DNA of 64,000 nt from NCBI GenBank assembly GCA_947493165.1, contig CANLPY010000002.1:310001-374000 (forward strand), given 5' to 3'. The DNA comes from an uncultured Erythrobacter sp. (GTDB lineage Bacteria; Pseudomonadota; Alphaproteobacteria; Sphingomonadales; Sphingomonadaceae). This document shows, one piece after another, positions 6,709 to 15,526 of this stretch; the first letter of the stretch is position 1, and each line of letters starts with the position of its first letter. The notes below the pieces were generated by a model. The model saw only the letters and a program-made list of their open reading frames with translations, was not told where the DNA came from and made no database searches. A program made the position numbers and the translations under genes.

Positions 6709-8406
6709 TTACCGCAGCTTCTCGAAAACAATGCCTTCCGCTAGCGCTGCGGACACCAAAGCGCTGGTGACTTGGCCTTCGCTGTCACGCTGGAAAACAA
6801 CTTCCTGAAGGCCCGAACCAGGGCCTGTGAAGGTATCCAAGGTGAATGCTGACAACGCAATTGGGGGCAATCGCAAATGAAAGGCGGTGAGCGTGCCGTC
6901 GACAACACGCAATTCATAGCGCGTCTGCAATTCCTCGCTGAAGAACATCCCGCTGAATTCCTCTAAGTTCAGCGTCTCTGGATCGACCGGTGTTATGGCT
7001 GTTTTGTGGGCCGTCAATTCACCGTTCAAGCCAATCACATATTTGAGCTCCTGCGCTTGCTCACCAGGTTCATTATCGAATCTGATCGAAAGTTGGCTCG
7101 CAGTGTTCAAGACGAATTCGCCTTTGCCCGATTGGGCAAGTGTCAATTGCTGGCCGGTCCCATAGGGCGAGAACTGCAATTTGCCTTCGGCGCTTGAGAT
7201 ATCGAACACCGCTCCGGGAAAGAGTTCATATTGGCCTGCATAACTATCCAGCTCGCGTTGCGTCGCCTCGCTCCATTCCGGTTCCGCTGCTTTCTCAAAG
7301 TCGGGATTATCGGCCAAGTAGATATCTGCGAGCGCGAAAGCGGTCCCGGCGGCGTCGAAATCACCACGGTTGCTGAGCAAAGCGACCGTGAAGTTTGCCT
7401 CGGGCACGCGCAAAAGGAACGACCGAAACCCAGCAATGCGACCGCCGTGTGACCATGTTTCAAAGCCGCCATACATCCGCGATTCCTGTCCGCGCGACAG
7501 CAGCGATACCTCTCCATCTGAGGTTACGCCGCGCTGCTCCATCAGGGCGAAAACGCGCTCATTGCCGACAGTCATCAGTTTGAAGTTTGCCGACCATTTC
7601 ATCAGATCGGCGATCGTCGTGATCACCCCTGTGGAGCCAACAATCTCTCGATTAAGAATGCTCTTTGTGATCCCTCTGCGAGACACGTTGTAGGAGTTTG
7701 CGACGTTGGGTACCAATGACGACCGTTTGGTCTGGACCACCGTATTGTCCATGCCAAGCGGCGTGAATATCGTCTGCTCTAGATGGGCATCAAACGCTTG
7801 GTCAGACACTTTCTCGACGATCTTCGCCAGCAGGGCATAGCCGGTATTGCTGTATTCGATTTGTTCTGCTGGTAAGAAATTGAGCCCTCGCTGGCGCGCG
7901 ATCATCGAATATTGCTGTTGCTGGGTAACGATGTCGTCTTCGAGCCAACCAGCCATCAACAGCAATGTACCGACTTCTCGCAGGCCGCTTGTGTGATCCA
8001 GCAACTGTGCAACCGATATCTTCTCCGGCAATGCGCTCAGCTCTGGCAATATCTCGCGGACATCATCTTCGAGGCTAAGTTTGCCCTGATCAACAAGAAT
8101 TGAGATCGCAAATGCGGTAAATTGCTTTGACAGAGATGCAGCGTGAAACGCGGTCTGGTTTGAGATAGGAATACTGTGCTCTAAATCAGCGGCTCCATAT
8201 CCCTTTTGAAACACTGTCTCGCCATCGGCAACGATGGCCACCGCCAAACCAGGGCCTGCAGGATCGTCCCACTTTGCTAGCAGTTCCCTCGCCGCGTCTC
8301 CTTTAGTCGAAGTCTCAGCGACTTCTTGGGCCTGAGCCGTGGGCGGTGATCCCAAATGCAAGCCAGTAGCGATAAGCCCACAAAACACCCATCCGATAAA
8401 CCGCAT
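6709..8406 (-). CDS. Secreted serine hydrolase, beta-lactamase class C (S12) family
   Basis: A 565-residue protein with an N-terminal signal peptide ending near TAQAQE. The S12 catalytic triad motifs are present: SLSK (S-x-x-K) in HAASLSKQF, YSN in IEYSNTGYALL (Y-x-N), and SHGGRIAGF as the H-G-G box. It is likely a periplasmic esterase or D-amino-peptidase-like enzyme rather than a true beta-lactamase, given about 200 extra C-terminal residues that look beta-rich. It starts 3 bp after the stop of the J-domain gene, so the two are co-transcribed. Confidence 0.85.
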   Translation of the reverse strand: MRFIGWVFCGLIATGLHLGSPPTAQAQEVAETSTKGDAARELLAKWDDPAGPGLAVAIVADGETVFQKGYGAADLEHSIPISNQTAFHAASLSKQFTAFAISILVDQGKLSLEDDVREILPELSALPEKISVAQLLDHTSGLREVGTLLLMAGWLEDDIVTQQQQYSMIARQRGLNFLPAEQIEYSNTGYALLAKIVEKVSDQAFDAHLEQTIFTPLGMDNTVVQTKRSSLVPNVANSYNVSRRGITKSILNREIVGSTGVITTIADLMKWSANFKLMTVGNERVFALMEQRGVTSDGEVSLLSRGQESRMYGGFETWSHGGRIAGFRSFLLRVPEANFTVALLSNRGDFDAAGTAFALADIYLADNPDFEKAAEPEWSEATQRELDSYAGQYELFPGAVFDISSAEGKLQFSPYGTGQQLTLAQSGKGEFVLNTASQLSIRFDNEPGEQAQELKYVIGLNGELTAHKTAITPVDPETLNLEEFSGMFFSEELQTRYELRVVDGTLTAFHLRLPPIALSAFTLDTFTGPGSGLQEVVFQRDSEGQVTSALVSAALAEGIVFEKLR

Positions 8407-8409
8407 ACT

Positions 8410-8943
8410 CTACCCCTTCCACGTCCGGCGTTCTTCGGCCTGACGCAGCACTTCGTAACTGACTTGGATTGCCTGAAACTGCTTGGCTGCCTCTTCATCG
8501 CCGGGCATCACATCAGGATGCACGAGCTTGGCCTTGGCGCGGTAGGCTTTCTTGATCGCTGTAAAGTCCACATCCGCGTCCAGCCCCAACACTTCGAGCG
8601 CGCGCATTTCATCGTCCGATCGGCTGCCATCTCCAGAACCGGTCCAGCCGTAATGCGATGCCTCAGCATAGCCGGAGTTTTCGCGCTGCTCATCTTTGGC
8701 GCGCTTGGCTTTTTCCTCTTTGTCGAGCCCTTCGAAATAGTCCCAGCCTTTATTATATTCCGCTGCGTGTTTTTGGCAGAAGTGCCAACGATCAGGGCTG
8801 TTGGGCGATTTGGGCGCAGGGCACAGGCCGGGTTCACCGCAGCCATGCCTGTCACACTCACGCTGCGTCACAGCCTCGCGCGAGGAATCGTAGGAACGCC
8901 AGCGCGGAAAGCCCCAATCATTGGATCGGCGCGGCTTAGGCAT
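8410..8943 (-). CDS. J-domain (DnaJ-like) co-chaperone
   Basis: 177 residues with the J-domain at the C-terminus (residues about 110-175). ALEVLGLDADVDFTAIKKAYRAKAKLVHPDVMPG carries the invariant HPD loop needed to stimulate DnaK. The N-terminal half holds four cysteines and conserved tryptophans (CDRHGCGEPGLCPAP, RWHFCQKHAAEYNKGWDYF), a possible metal site; this architecture recurs in sphingomonads. A charged linker (EEKAKRAKDEQRE) separates the two parts. It is the first gene of a two-gene unit with the S12 hydrolase. Confidence 0.85.
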   Translation of the reverse strand: MPKPRRSNDWGFPRWRSYDSSREAVTQRECDRHGCGEPGLCPAPKSPNSPDRWHFCQKHAAEYNKGWDYFEGLDKEEKAKRAKDEQRENSGYAEASHYGWTGSGDGSRSDDEMRALEVLGLDADVDFTAIKKAYRAKAKLVHPDVMPGDEEAAKQFQAIQVSYEVLRQAEERRTWKG

Positions 8944-9022
8944 GATTACACAGGTGAATTGCAGTTGGTCGGATAAACATCGGCCCTAGTCTAGGGATGC
9001 TGGAGCGCAATTGGAAGATGTG

Positions 9023-9047
9023 GGAACCAGTTGCAATGTGAAATGTT
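9023..9047 (+). promoter_or_regulatory. Candidate EcfG (general stress) promoter
   Basis: GGAAC at 9023, then 17 nt, then GTT (TGTT at 9044-9047). This is one base from the alphaproteobacterial EcfG consensus GGAAC-N16-CGTT. It faces the small secreted-protein gene 70 bp downstream. Confidence 0.5.
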
Positions 9048-9116
9048 GCATTGCAATGAAGCGTTCATCATTTGACGCTAATTGCCTGCCGCACTTGAAT
9101 TTTTATAGAGGTCACA

Positions 9117-9284
9117 ATGAGCCCGCAACTCGCCATTTCCAGCGCCTTTTCAGTTTTCGCATTGGCTGCGCTGTGCGTGGTCGGCGTAAGCGGGACTGAT
9201 CGCGGATCATTCGCGCAGACGCCGTTGGCGGTGCAGGCCGAAATACCAAGCCTTTCGGCTGTCGATCTCGACCTGCTGCCCTAG
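9117..9284 (+). CDS. Small secreted or membrane protein, 55 aa
   Basis: ATG at 9117 preceded by GAGG. The 55-residue product has a hydrophobic segment (residues about 10-25, SAFSVFALAALCVVGVS) and a short acidic/hydrophobic tail ending DLDLLP. It looks like an N-terminal anchor or uncleaved signal. No family is recognised. The candidate EcfG promoter 70 bp upstream suggests stress induction and supports this being a real gene. It is convergent with pal. Confidence 0.5.
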   Translation: MSPQLAISSAFSVFALAALCVVGVSGTDRGSFAQTPLAVQAEIPSLSAVDLDLLP

Positions 9285-9293
9285 GTTTTCGGT

Positions 9294-9848
9294 TTAGTTG
9301 ATAACGATGCTGGCAGCGCGGCGGTTTTGCGCCCACGCACTCTCATTCGATCCCAATGCAATCGGACGTTCCTTACCAAAGCTGACAGTGGTGATGCGGC
9401 TGGCCGGGATGCCCAGACTAACCAGATAATTCTTAGCTGAATTGGCCCGACGTTCGCCCAACGCTAGGTTGTATTCGCGCGTGCCGCGCTCATCGGCGTG
9501 GCCTTCAATCGTAATGCGAACCTGCGAATATTGGCCGAGATATTGCGCCTGAGTCTGCAGAACCGTCGCATCCTGGCTGTCAATGTTGAACCGGTCAGTA
9601 TCGAAATAGACAACCGTGTTGCTCGCACCGATCGTGCTCTCAAAATGAGCCTGCGTGCCGGGACCGGCCACTGATGCTGTAGGAGCGGTTGATGTAGTCG
9701 CAGGAGCAACCGTTGCCGCCGGTGTTGGTGGCAGGTCTTCGGGCGCTTCTTTCGCGCAAGCGGCCAGTACGCTGGCTGATGATAACAGCGCAATTGCCGC
9801 AATCTTGCTTGATGAACGGCCAGTGGTGTCATTGGTTGGGATAGTCAT
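9294..9848 (-). CDS. pal: Peptidoglycan-associated lipoprotein Pal
   Basis: About 184 residues. A signal peptide with lipobox SVLAAC is followed by an Ala/Thr/Pro-rich linker and an OmpA-like domain. VYFDTDRFNID begins the domain, and ITIEGHADERGTREYNLALGERRA is the signature that binds meso-diaminopimelate in peptidoglycan. Pal is anchored in the outer membrane and works with TolB in constriction. The start at 9848 (MTIPTN) puts the lipobox about 30 residues in; a longer frame would run over the end of tolB. It is the last gene of the Tol-Pal operon. Confidence 0.95.
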   Translation of the reverse strand: MTIPTNDTTGRSSSKIAAIALLSSASVLAACAKEAPEDLPPTPAATVAPATTSTAPTASVAGPGTQAHFESTIGASNTVVYFDTDRFNIDSQDATVLQTQAQYLGQYSQVRITIEGHADERGTREYNLALGERRANSAKNYLVSLGIPASRITTVSFGKERPIALGSNESAWAQNRRAASIVIN

Positions 9849-9907
9849 GGCAAATCCTCTCTTGAATGTGACCAGCTTGGAAAAGCCAATCAGGGTAAAC
9901 AATCGCA

Positions 9908-11323
9908 TCAGTCCCGGATTGGGCCCCATGCAGGGTCAGAAGCATCCACCGGTGTGCGCAGACGGCGTTCGTTGCGTCCGGTTAGATCGACCTGATGCAA
10001 ACCAGACCGACCAGAATTGCGCGCTGTTCGGAAGAATTGAATGATCCGTCCATTCGGCGCCCACGTCGGAGCTTCATCTTGCCATCCGTTCGTCAGCACC
10101 CGAAGGTTACGCCCCGCTGGCGTCATGACAGCAATATTAAAGTCGCCCGCGATCCGTGTGAAAGCAATTTGATCGCCGCGCGGGCTCCATTCAGGCGTCG
10201 CGCAGCGGCCGCCAAAGAAGGTAATACGCCGCTGGTTCGATCCATCAGCATCCATCACATAACATTGCTGAGAGCCCGAACGATCGCTTTCAAACACGAT
10301 CTGGCGGCCATCGGGTGAATATGATCCACCGATGTCGATCCCCGGCGTATTGGTCAGCCGCACGCTGCGCCCCCCATTTGCAGGCACGCGGTAGACATCA
10401 GTGTTACCGCCCACAGCCATTGAATACAGTATGCTGCGGCCATCGGGTGACCAACGCGGCGCAAAGGTTGGGTTGCCAGTATCTGCCACCAATGTCTGCT
10501 TGCCCGTGCCAATGTCATAAACATAGATACGCGGGTTGCCATCGACATAAGACAGGTAAAGCAGCTGTTTGTAATCAGGCGAATATCGCGGCGTCAGCGC
10601 GGTGGCGCTGCCCAATGTCAAAAAGCGGTGGTTTGCCCCGTCGCTGTCCATAATCGCGAGCCGCTTAACCCGGTTATCTTTGGGGCCTGTTTCAGCGATA
10701 TAGGCGATGCGGCTGTCAAAGAACGGACTTTCCCCGGTCAAGCGCGCATAGATGAGGTCAGAGCATTTGTGCGCCGCGCGCCGCCAATCAGCCGGGCGAA
10801 CGACCCATCCTTTGCGCTCCAGCTCATCCTGCAAAGCAACGTCATAGAGATAGCATCCGACCGTTAGCTGGCCATCAGCGCCCGCATTCACGAAGCCATG
10901 CACCAGCATTTCTGCACCGCGCCCGCTCCAACTGCCCCATGAGGGCGCTCTGATCTGCGGAAAGCTAGGCTTGGGTAGAGCATCGGGGCCCGTCGGCTTG
11001 AAGATGCCATTGTTGCGCAAGTTGGCGGTGATAACGCGGGCAATTTCCTGGCCCAGTGCCGCTGTGCCATCGGCATTGGCCGCTGTCTGGCGATCACGTT
11101 CGGTTGCGAAGGCGGGAATGGCAATGCCTAGGTCATCCCAATCACTCTCGTCGGTTACGGAACCGGTCAAACCACCTTCTTCGCTGGCGGTTTCTTCAAA
11201 AACTGTTTCGACGGCGCCGCCTTCACCAACGGGCTCACCCAAATCCTCGTTTTGGGCAGCGGCGGGCGCTGCCAGCAACGCCAGCGTCAATAGAGTCAAG
11301 GGGCGGGGTAAAGTGAATTTCAT
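9908..11323 (-). CDS. tolB: Tol-Pal system periplasmic protein TolB
   Basis: 471 residues. A cleavable signal (LALLAAPAAAQ) is followed by the D1 domain and a C-terminal six-bladed beta-propeller built from repeats with SPDG motifs (YSPDYKQLLYLSY, WSPDGRSILYS, YSPDGRQIVFESDRSG, WSPRGDQIAFTR). TolB shuttles between TolA and Pal. ATG 11323 lies 2 nt after the tolA stop (TGATAATG), indicating translational coupling and fixing the start. An acidic insertion (EPVGEGGAVETVFEE) follows the signal and is not part of the usual core. Confidence 0.95.
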   Translation of the reverse strand: MKFTLPRPLTLLTLALLAAPAAAQNEDLGEPVGEGGAVETVFEETASEEGGLTGSVTDESDWDDLGIAIPAFATERDRQTAANADGTAALGQEIARVITANLRNNGIFKPTGPDALPKPSFPQIRAPSWGSWSGRGAEMLVHGFVNAGADGQLTVGCYLYDVALQDELERKGWVVRPADWRRAAHKCSDLIYARLTGESPFFDSRIAYIAETGPKDNRVKRLAIMDSDGANHRFLTLGSATALTPRYSPDYKQLLYLSYVDGNPRIYVYDIGTGKQTLVADTGNPTFAPRWSPDGRSILYSMAVGGNTDVYRVPANGGRSVRLTNTPGIDIGGSYSPDGRQIVFESDRSGSQQCYVMDADGSNQRRITFFGGRCATPEWSPRGDQIAFTRIAGDFNIAVMTPAGRNLRVLTNGWQDEAPTWAPNGRIIQFFRTARNSGRSGLHQVDLTGRNERRLRTPVDASDPAWGPIRD

Positions 11324-11325
11324 TA

Positions 11326-12159
11326 TCAAAGCCTTCTGTCGAAACGCCATGCCGAAATGGTTTTCCAGCCGTTGTAATACTGTTCGGGAAGATCGAAAGG
11401 TGCTGCAAGCTGAATCGCTCTAATCACGCGTTCGCAATGCAGGTTTGCCTGTGGCCGGTTAGAAGCCGTGATGCTGCTTTCCGTTGTGTTGCAGCGGGGC
11501 CTACCGTTTAGCGAGCCGTCCGGATTGAGCCGCCAAGACGCCACCGAAACCAGTTTTTCAGCGTCAACGCCCTGCGGCGCTGTCCAGTGCGGGCGCAATT
11601 GCCGGGTAATAGCAGAACGCAAGCTGGCCTGCGCACTCGCGCCGATTTGTGACGCGGGAATGCGCGTATCATCTGTGTTGGTTGAATTGCCTGCACCGGG
11701 CAGAAAATCATCACCGATTCTGCCTCCACCGCGCGGTGTGGGAGCGGCGGTGGGCCGTGATGTAGGACGCGAAGTTGGTCTGCTAGTTGGGCGTGATGTT
11801 GGACGGGAAGTTGGGCGGGAGGTCGGTCGCGCTGTCGGCCTAGAGGTGGGCTGAACGTCAGGCGCCGCCCGATTGTTATCGGGCTGAACATCGGGCTGCT
11901 GCTGGGGCGGCGCGATCTCATCCGAAATCTCCGGCGCAATCGCTGCTCGGCTTTCCGCCACCGGATCAGGCGCAGTCGATTCCAGACTGACCTCGCTCGC
12001 GAGGCTCACCGTCATACGTTCAGGGATCGCGACCAGCTCATCGCGCACAGGCTGAAGCAAGAGCAGCGCGACCACGCCAACATGCAGCGCCAGCGCAACG
12101 ATCAGACCGATACGCTCTTCGCCGCGAAAACCGGCAGGCTGGATCACTTGCTCGCTCAT
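11326..12159 (-). CDS. tolA: TolA/TonB-like cell envelope protein
   Basis: 277 residues with one N-terminal membrane segment (IGLIVALALHVGVVALLLL), a long periplasmic stalk and a C-terminal domain. The stalk contains eight consecutive (S/A)RPT tetrapeptides at about 110-142, unlike the Ala/Lys/Glu-rich helix of E. coli TolA. It is more likely an extended polyproline-type rod. The C-terminal part (LRSAITRQLRPHWTAP, LNPDGSL) fits the TolA/TonB C-terminal fold. The identification is mainly by position between tolR and tolB. Start ATG 12159 has GAGGAG just upstream. Confidence 0.85.
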   Translation of the reverse strand: MSEQVIQPAGFRGEERIGLIVALALHVGVVALLLLQPVRDELVAIPERMTVSLASEVSLESTAPDPVAESRAAIAPEISDEIAPPQQQPDVQPDNNRAAPDVQPTSRPTARPTSRPTSRPTSRPTSRPTSRPTSRPTAAPTPRGGGRIGDDFLPGAGNSTNTDDTRIPASQIGASAQASLRSAITRQLRPHWTAPQGVDAEKLVSVASWRLNPDGSLNGRPRCNTTESSITASNRPQANLHCERVIRAIQLAAPFDLPEQYYNGWKTISAWRFDRRL

Positions 12160-12171
12160 CACTCCTCGGCG

Positions 12172-12615
12172 CTATGGCGGCGTAACTGAACCGCTGGTGA
12201 CCAGCGAGATTGATGAAAAGCCAGCGCGGTTCAATTCACCCATCACAGCCATCACTCTGCCGTAATCAAGCGCGCGATCACCGCGCAGCACAATTTGCGG
12301 CTGCTGGCCATCACCGCCGCGATCAATCCGCGCCAGCGCCTCTGGGAAAGCGCCCGGCTCCACCGCAGCATCGTCAATGTAGATAACGCCATTGCCATCG
12401 ACCGACACGGTGATCTGCTCAGGCGTTTGCTCGATCGGATTGGCGCGGCTTTCCGGCAGCTCAATCGGCACACCAGAGGCGAGCAAAGGCGCCGTCACCA
12501 TAAAGATGATAAGCAGCACCAGCATCACATCGACAAAAGGCGTGACGTTGATCTCCGCCATCGGCGCGCGGCGCGAACGGCGTGATCTGCCGCGGGAAGG
12601 CATCGACATTGCCAT
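12172..12615 (-). CDS. tolR: Biopolymer transport protein TolR/ExbD
   Basis: 147 residues. A basic N-terminus (SRGRSRRSRRAP) is followed by MAEINVTPFVDVMLVLLIIFMV. The single membrane helix carries the conserved Asp (FVDVMLVLL) that takes part in proton-driven motion with TolQ. A periplasmic domain with LPESRANPIEQTPEQITVSVDGNG completes the protein. The ATG overlaps the tolQ stop by one base (TAATG), so translation is coupled. Confidence 0.93.
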   Translation of the reverse strand: MAMSMPSRGRSRRSRRAPMAEINVTPFVDVMLVLLIIFMVTAPLLASGVPIELPESRANPIEQTPEQITVSVDGNGVIYIDDAAVEPGAFPEALARIDRGGDGQQPQIVLRGDRALDYGRVMAVMGELNRAGFSSISLVTSGSVTPP

Positions 12616-13313
12616 TATACTTTATCCAACTCGCGGCTGAGCCCAGCATGGAAGCGGTCAGCAAAGCGCTGCAAGCGCGCCTCAAACCGGTTCACTCGGC
12701 TACTAAAGCGGTTGTAAGCAATCACTGCTGGGATCGCAGCGAACAGGCCAATTGCCGTCGCGAACAGAGCCTCAGAAATGCCCGGTGCAACCACCGCGAG
12801 AGAGCTGCTTTCCTGCGCGCCAATCTGGAAAAAGCTGTTCATGATGCCCCACACCGTACCGAACAGGCCGACAAACGGTGCGACTGATCCAGTCGTCGCG
12901 AGGAAACCGAGTCTCTCTGCCAGCTCGTCCGCTTCATATGCAACCTGACTTTCCATCGCGGAACTGATTCGCTGACGGGCTGCATCCTTATCCAGGGATG
13001 CCGCTTTGGTTGACGCTTTCCATTCGCGCAGGCCCTTTGCGGCGACACGAGCCGAGGCGACCTCCTTCTGCGAACGCTTACCCAACACCGCTTCGTGGTC
13101 CGTTGTATCAAAGAAATCCTCTTCATATCCACGGGCCTTGCGCTCCATTCCGCCGATCCTCAGGCTGAACGAAATTATGATCATCCATACCCAGATACTG
13201 GCGAGCAGCAGGCCCGCCATCACCAATTGCACCACGATATCTGCGTCTAAAAACAGCTCAACCGGATCAAGCCGGGTCGGCGCAGCAGCAGCAAGGATTG
13301 AAAGCATAGTCAT
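12615..13313 (-). CDS. tolQ: Tol-Pal system proton channel subunit TolQ
   Basis: 232 residues with three membrane spans. The conserved second and third helices read [20 protein letters not shown] and [23 protein letters not shown], the ExbB/TolQ/MotA pore signature. TolQ with TolR makes the proton-driven motor of the inner membrane. The start at 13313 is supported by an ATGA overlap with the ybgC stop. Confidence 0.95.
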   Translation of the reverse strand: MTMLSILAAAAPTRLDPVELFLDADIVVQLVMAGLLLASIWVWMIIISFSLRIGGMERKARGYEEDFFDTTDHEAVLGKRSQKEVASARVAAKGLREWKASTKAASLDKDAARQRISSAMESQVAYEADELAERLGFLATTGSVAPFVGLFGTVWGIMNSFFQIGAQESSSLAVVAPGISEALFATAIGLFAAIPAVIAYNRFSSRVNRFEARLQRFADRFHAGLSRELDKV

Positions 13314-13762
13314 TTCGTCTCGGGTTCCATAAATGAAGTGAAGGCTGCGCGCCAATCAGCAGGTTGCCGCCGTGGTCGCCCTTCGAGAGTGATAAAACCG
13401 ACGCGCAATTGCGCGTCCACCAGAATTTCGTCGCCGCGCCGCGCCACTTGATGCATCCGGCAACTGGCCGCGCCAAGCTCTGTACATGTCGTCACAATCA
13501 CAACGTCATCGTCGAGCCGCGCAGGGCGCAGATATTTGAGATTGATTTCAGAGACAGCATAAGCGCCCTCACCCGCCTCAATCGCCCCGCGCTGATCAAT
13601 TTTCAGCAACCGTAACAAATCGGAGCGGGCGCGCTCAAACCACCGCAGATAGTTAGCATGATAGGTAATGCCGGACAGATCGGTGTCCTCGTAATAGACG
13701 CGCACGGCATAAAGATGCCGCATGCCGTCGATAATTCCACCGGGAGGAGTAGGGTTAACCAT
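13310..13762 (-). CDS. ybgC: Acyl-CoA thioesterase YbgC, Tol-Pal associated
   Basis: 150 residues with a hot-dog fold. The catalytic signature is [26 protein letters not shown], with Asp in EDTD and the family's HANYL segment. In other bacteria YbgC acts on acyl-CoA or acyl-ACP and heads the tol-pal operon, as here. It overlaps tolQ by 4 bp. The operon order is ybgC-tolQ-tolR-tolA-tolB-pal; no cpoB (ybgF) gene follows pal. Confidence 0.92.
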   Translation of the reverse strand: MVNPTPPGGIIDGMRHLYAVRVYYEDTDLSGITYHANYLRWFERARSDLLRLLKIDQRGAIEAGEGAYAVSEINLKYLRPARLDDDVVIVTTCTELGAASCRMHQVARRGDEILVDAQLRVGFITLEGRPRRQPADWRAAFTSFMEPETK

Positions 13763-13871
13763 CGCATGTCACCTAACCCAGCACGGATTCGCTGGGAAGA
13801 GTGCATTGCTATGCGGCAGATGAACGGCGATGAAACGAATCTGGCTTGCGGTCAGCTGCGGTCAGTTGCGC

Positions 13872-14252
13872 CTATCTGTTCAAGATCATCGGTCCCAAAG
13901 GCTGCCCGCCAAAGATGTGCACGTGCAGATGCGGCACTTCTTGCCCGCCATGCGCGCCAATATTCGCAAGCAAGCGATACCCCGGCTCAACCAGCCCCTT
14001 TGCCCGCGCCACTTCGCCAACCGCGCGCACAAAACCGCCGATTTCGGCATCCGACGCTTTGGCAGAAAAATCATCCCAGCTGACATAACGTCCTTTAGGG
14101 ATCACCAAAGCATGCACTTCGGCTTGCGGATTGATGTCTTCGAACGCGAAGGCGAAGTCGTCTTCGTAAACCGTGTTCGATGGGATCTCGCCGCGCAGGA
14201 TTTTCGCGAAAATGTTGTCGTCGTCATACGGCAAGGTCGCGTCGATCGGCAT
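13872..14252 (-). CDS. HIT-family nucleotide-binding protein (HinT-like)
   Basis: 126 residues. The N-terminus NIFAKILRGEIPSNTVYEDD and the catalytic triad EVPHLHVHIFGG (H-x-H-x-H) are typical of HinT purine nucleoside phosphoramidases. The ATG overlaps the hisE stop by one base (TAATG), so it is the last gene of the his operon. HIT genes after hisE recur in alphaproteobacteria, but a link to histidine synthesis is not established by the sequence. Confidence 0.92.
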   Translation of the reverse strand: MPIDATLPYDDDNIFAKILRGEIPSNTVYEDDFAFAFEDINPQAEVHALVIPKGRYVSWDDFSAKASDAEIGGFVRAVGEVARAKGLVEPGYRLLANIGAHGGQEVPHLHVHIFGGQPLGPMILNR

Positions 14253-14581
14253 TATGCGTCTCCTCGAGAGGCTTTTTCATCAAGGCCCGACAGCCCTTCG
14301 CGCCGGTCCAGTTCGGCAAGCACATGATCTAGCGAAACACCCTTTGCGTTCAGCAGAACCAGCAAGTGAAAAAGCAAGTCCGCGCTTTCACCCACCAATT
14401 CCTCATTGCTGCCTGAAACAGCCGCGATCACCGCTTCGGTTGCTTCCTCGCCCAGCTTTTGTGCGATTTTTGGCAAACCTTTGGCGTTGAGTTTGGCGAC
14501 ATAGCTTGTGTCAGGAGAGGCGTCGCGGCGCGCGGCAATGGTCTGCTCCAAGCGCCCAAGGGTGTCGGTGTGTGTGCTCAT
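14252..14581 (-). CDS. hisE: Phosphoribosyl-ATP diphosphatase
   Basis: 109 residues from the ATG at 14581. The MazG-like helices are [18 protein letters not shown] and [17 protein letters not shown], with the E-x-x-E and E-x-x-D metal-binding residues. HisE removes pyrophosphate from phosphoribosyl-ATP, the second step of histidine synthesis. It begins 14 bp after hisF and overlaps the HIT gene by one base. Confidence 0.93.
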   Translation of the reverse strand: MSTHTDTLGRLEQTIAARRDASPDTSYVAKLNAKGLPKIAQKLGEEATEAVIAAVSGSNEELVGESADLLFHLLVLLNAKGVSLDHVLAELDRREGLSGLDEKASRGDA

Positions 14582-14595
14582 GCCTGTCCTTTCTC

Positions 14596-15378
14596 TCAAA
14601 CGCCGCGCGCAGGCAAGCCGGCGGCTCTGAGCGCCTCGTGCGCCTCAGAAATGGTGTGCGTGCCGAAATGGAAGATGCTGGCGGCCAGCACCGCGCTCGC
14701 ATGGCCTTTGCTGACACCATCGACCAGGTGATCGAGTGTGCCGACGCCGCCGCTGGCGATCACGGGCACGCTGACTGCATCGGCGATGGTCCGGGTGAGC
14801 TCCAGATCGTAACCCGCCTGTGTCCCGTCGCCATCCATGCTGGTGACGAGCAATTCGCCTGCACCAAGGGCTGCAACCTGCTTGGCATAGTCTACCGCAT
14901 TGATCCCGGTCGGCTTGCGCCCGCCATGGGTGAAGATTTCCCACTGCGGCACGGCTTCACCCACGGGTAAGATCACGCGGCGCGCATCAACGCTGGCGAC
15001 GACACATTGGCTGCCGAACTTCTCAGCAATTTCGCGCACCAGCTCTGGGCGGGCCACTGCCGCGGAATTGATTGCGACCTTGTCTGCGCCTGCCAGCAGC
15101 AATTCGCGAGCATCCTCTACACTGCGCACCCCGCCGCCCACGGTCAGCGGCATAAAACACACCTGCGCCGTGCGGCGCACCATATCGAGCAGAGTGCCGC
15201 GCCCTTCGTGGCTGGCGGAAATGTCGAGAAAACACAGCTCATCCGCGCCCGCCGCGTCATAGGCGCGTGCTTGCTCAACAGGATCGCCAGCGTCTTTGAG
15301 ATCGACGAAATTGACGCCTTTGACAACGCGGCCATCGGCCACATCAAGGCAAGGTATGACGCGGATGCGGACGGTCAT
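14596..15378 (-). CDS. hisF: Imidazole glycerol phosphate synthase, cyclase subunit
   Basis: 260 residues forming a TIM barrel. Catalytic Asp residues lie in [14 protein letters not shown] (N-terminal) and [16 protein letters not shown], and the phosphate sites are VGGGVRS and [11 protein letters not shown]. With HisH it turns PRFAR plus ammonia into IGP and AICAR. The start [11 protein letters not shown] at 15378 matches the usual family start. The 148-bp gap to hisA is unusually long for this operon and holds a dispersed GC-rich repeat. Confidence 0.95.
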   Translation of the reverse strand: MTVRIRVIPCLDVADGRVVKGVNFVDLKDAGDPVEQARAYDAAGADELCFLDISASHEGRGTLLDMVRRTAQVCFMPLTVGGGVRSVEDARELLLAGADKVAINSAAVARPELVREIAEKFGSQCVVASVDARRVILPVGEAVPQWEIFTHGGRKPTGINAVDYAKQVAALGAGELLVTSMDGDGTQAGYDLELTRTIADAVSVPVIASGGVGTLDHLVDGVSKGHASAVLAASIFHFGTHTISEAHEALRAAGLPARGV

Positions 15379-15383
15379 CTTTG

Positions 15384-15449
15384 TGTTCCGCAAGCGCATC
15401 CGCGCTCGCGATCTCCTCGCAACTTAGGGGCAAGTCCGCGTCGCTGCGG
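15384..15449. repeat. Dispersed GC-rich palindromic repeat, copy A
   Basis: On the minus strand it reads CCGCAGCGACGCGGACTTG, then GCGAGGAGATCGCG and GCGGATGCG, ending TTGCGGAACAC. It is nearly the same as copy C at 47.2 kb and related to copy B at 16.9 kb. It separates hisA from hisF. Confidence 0.6.
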
Positions 15450-15526
15450 AAGGCCACTTGACCTAGCGGTCGCTGACGCGGCCGTCTGATGCAATCCATG
15501 GCTGAGTAGAAACATCATCCCCGCGC

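Noticed and set aside
11751-11850. Possible CRISPR-like or tandem-repeat array
   Set aside because: The periodicity is 12 bp in frame and encodes (S/A)RPT; there are no spacers.
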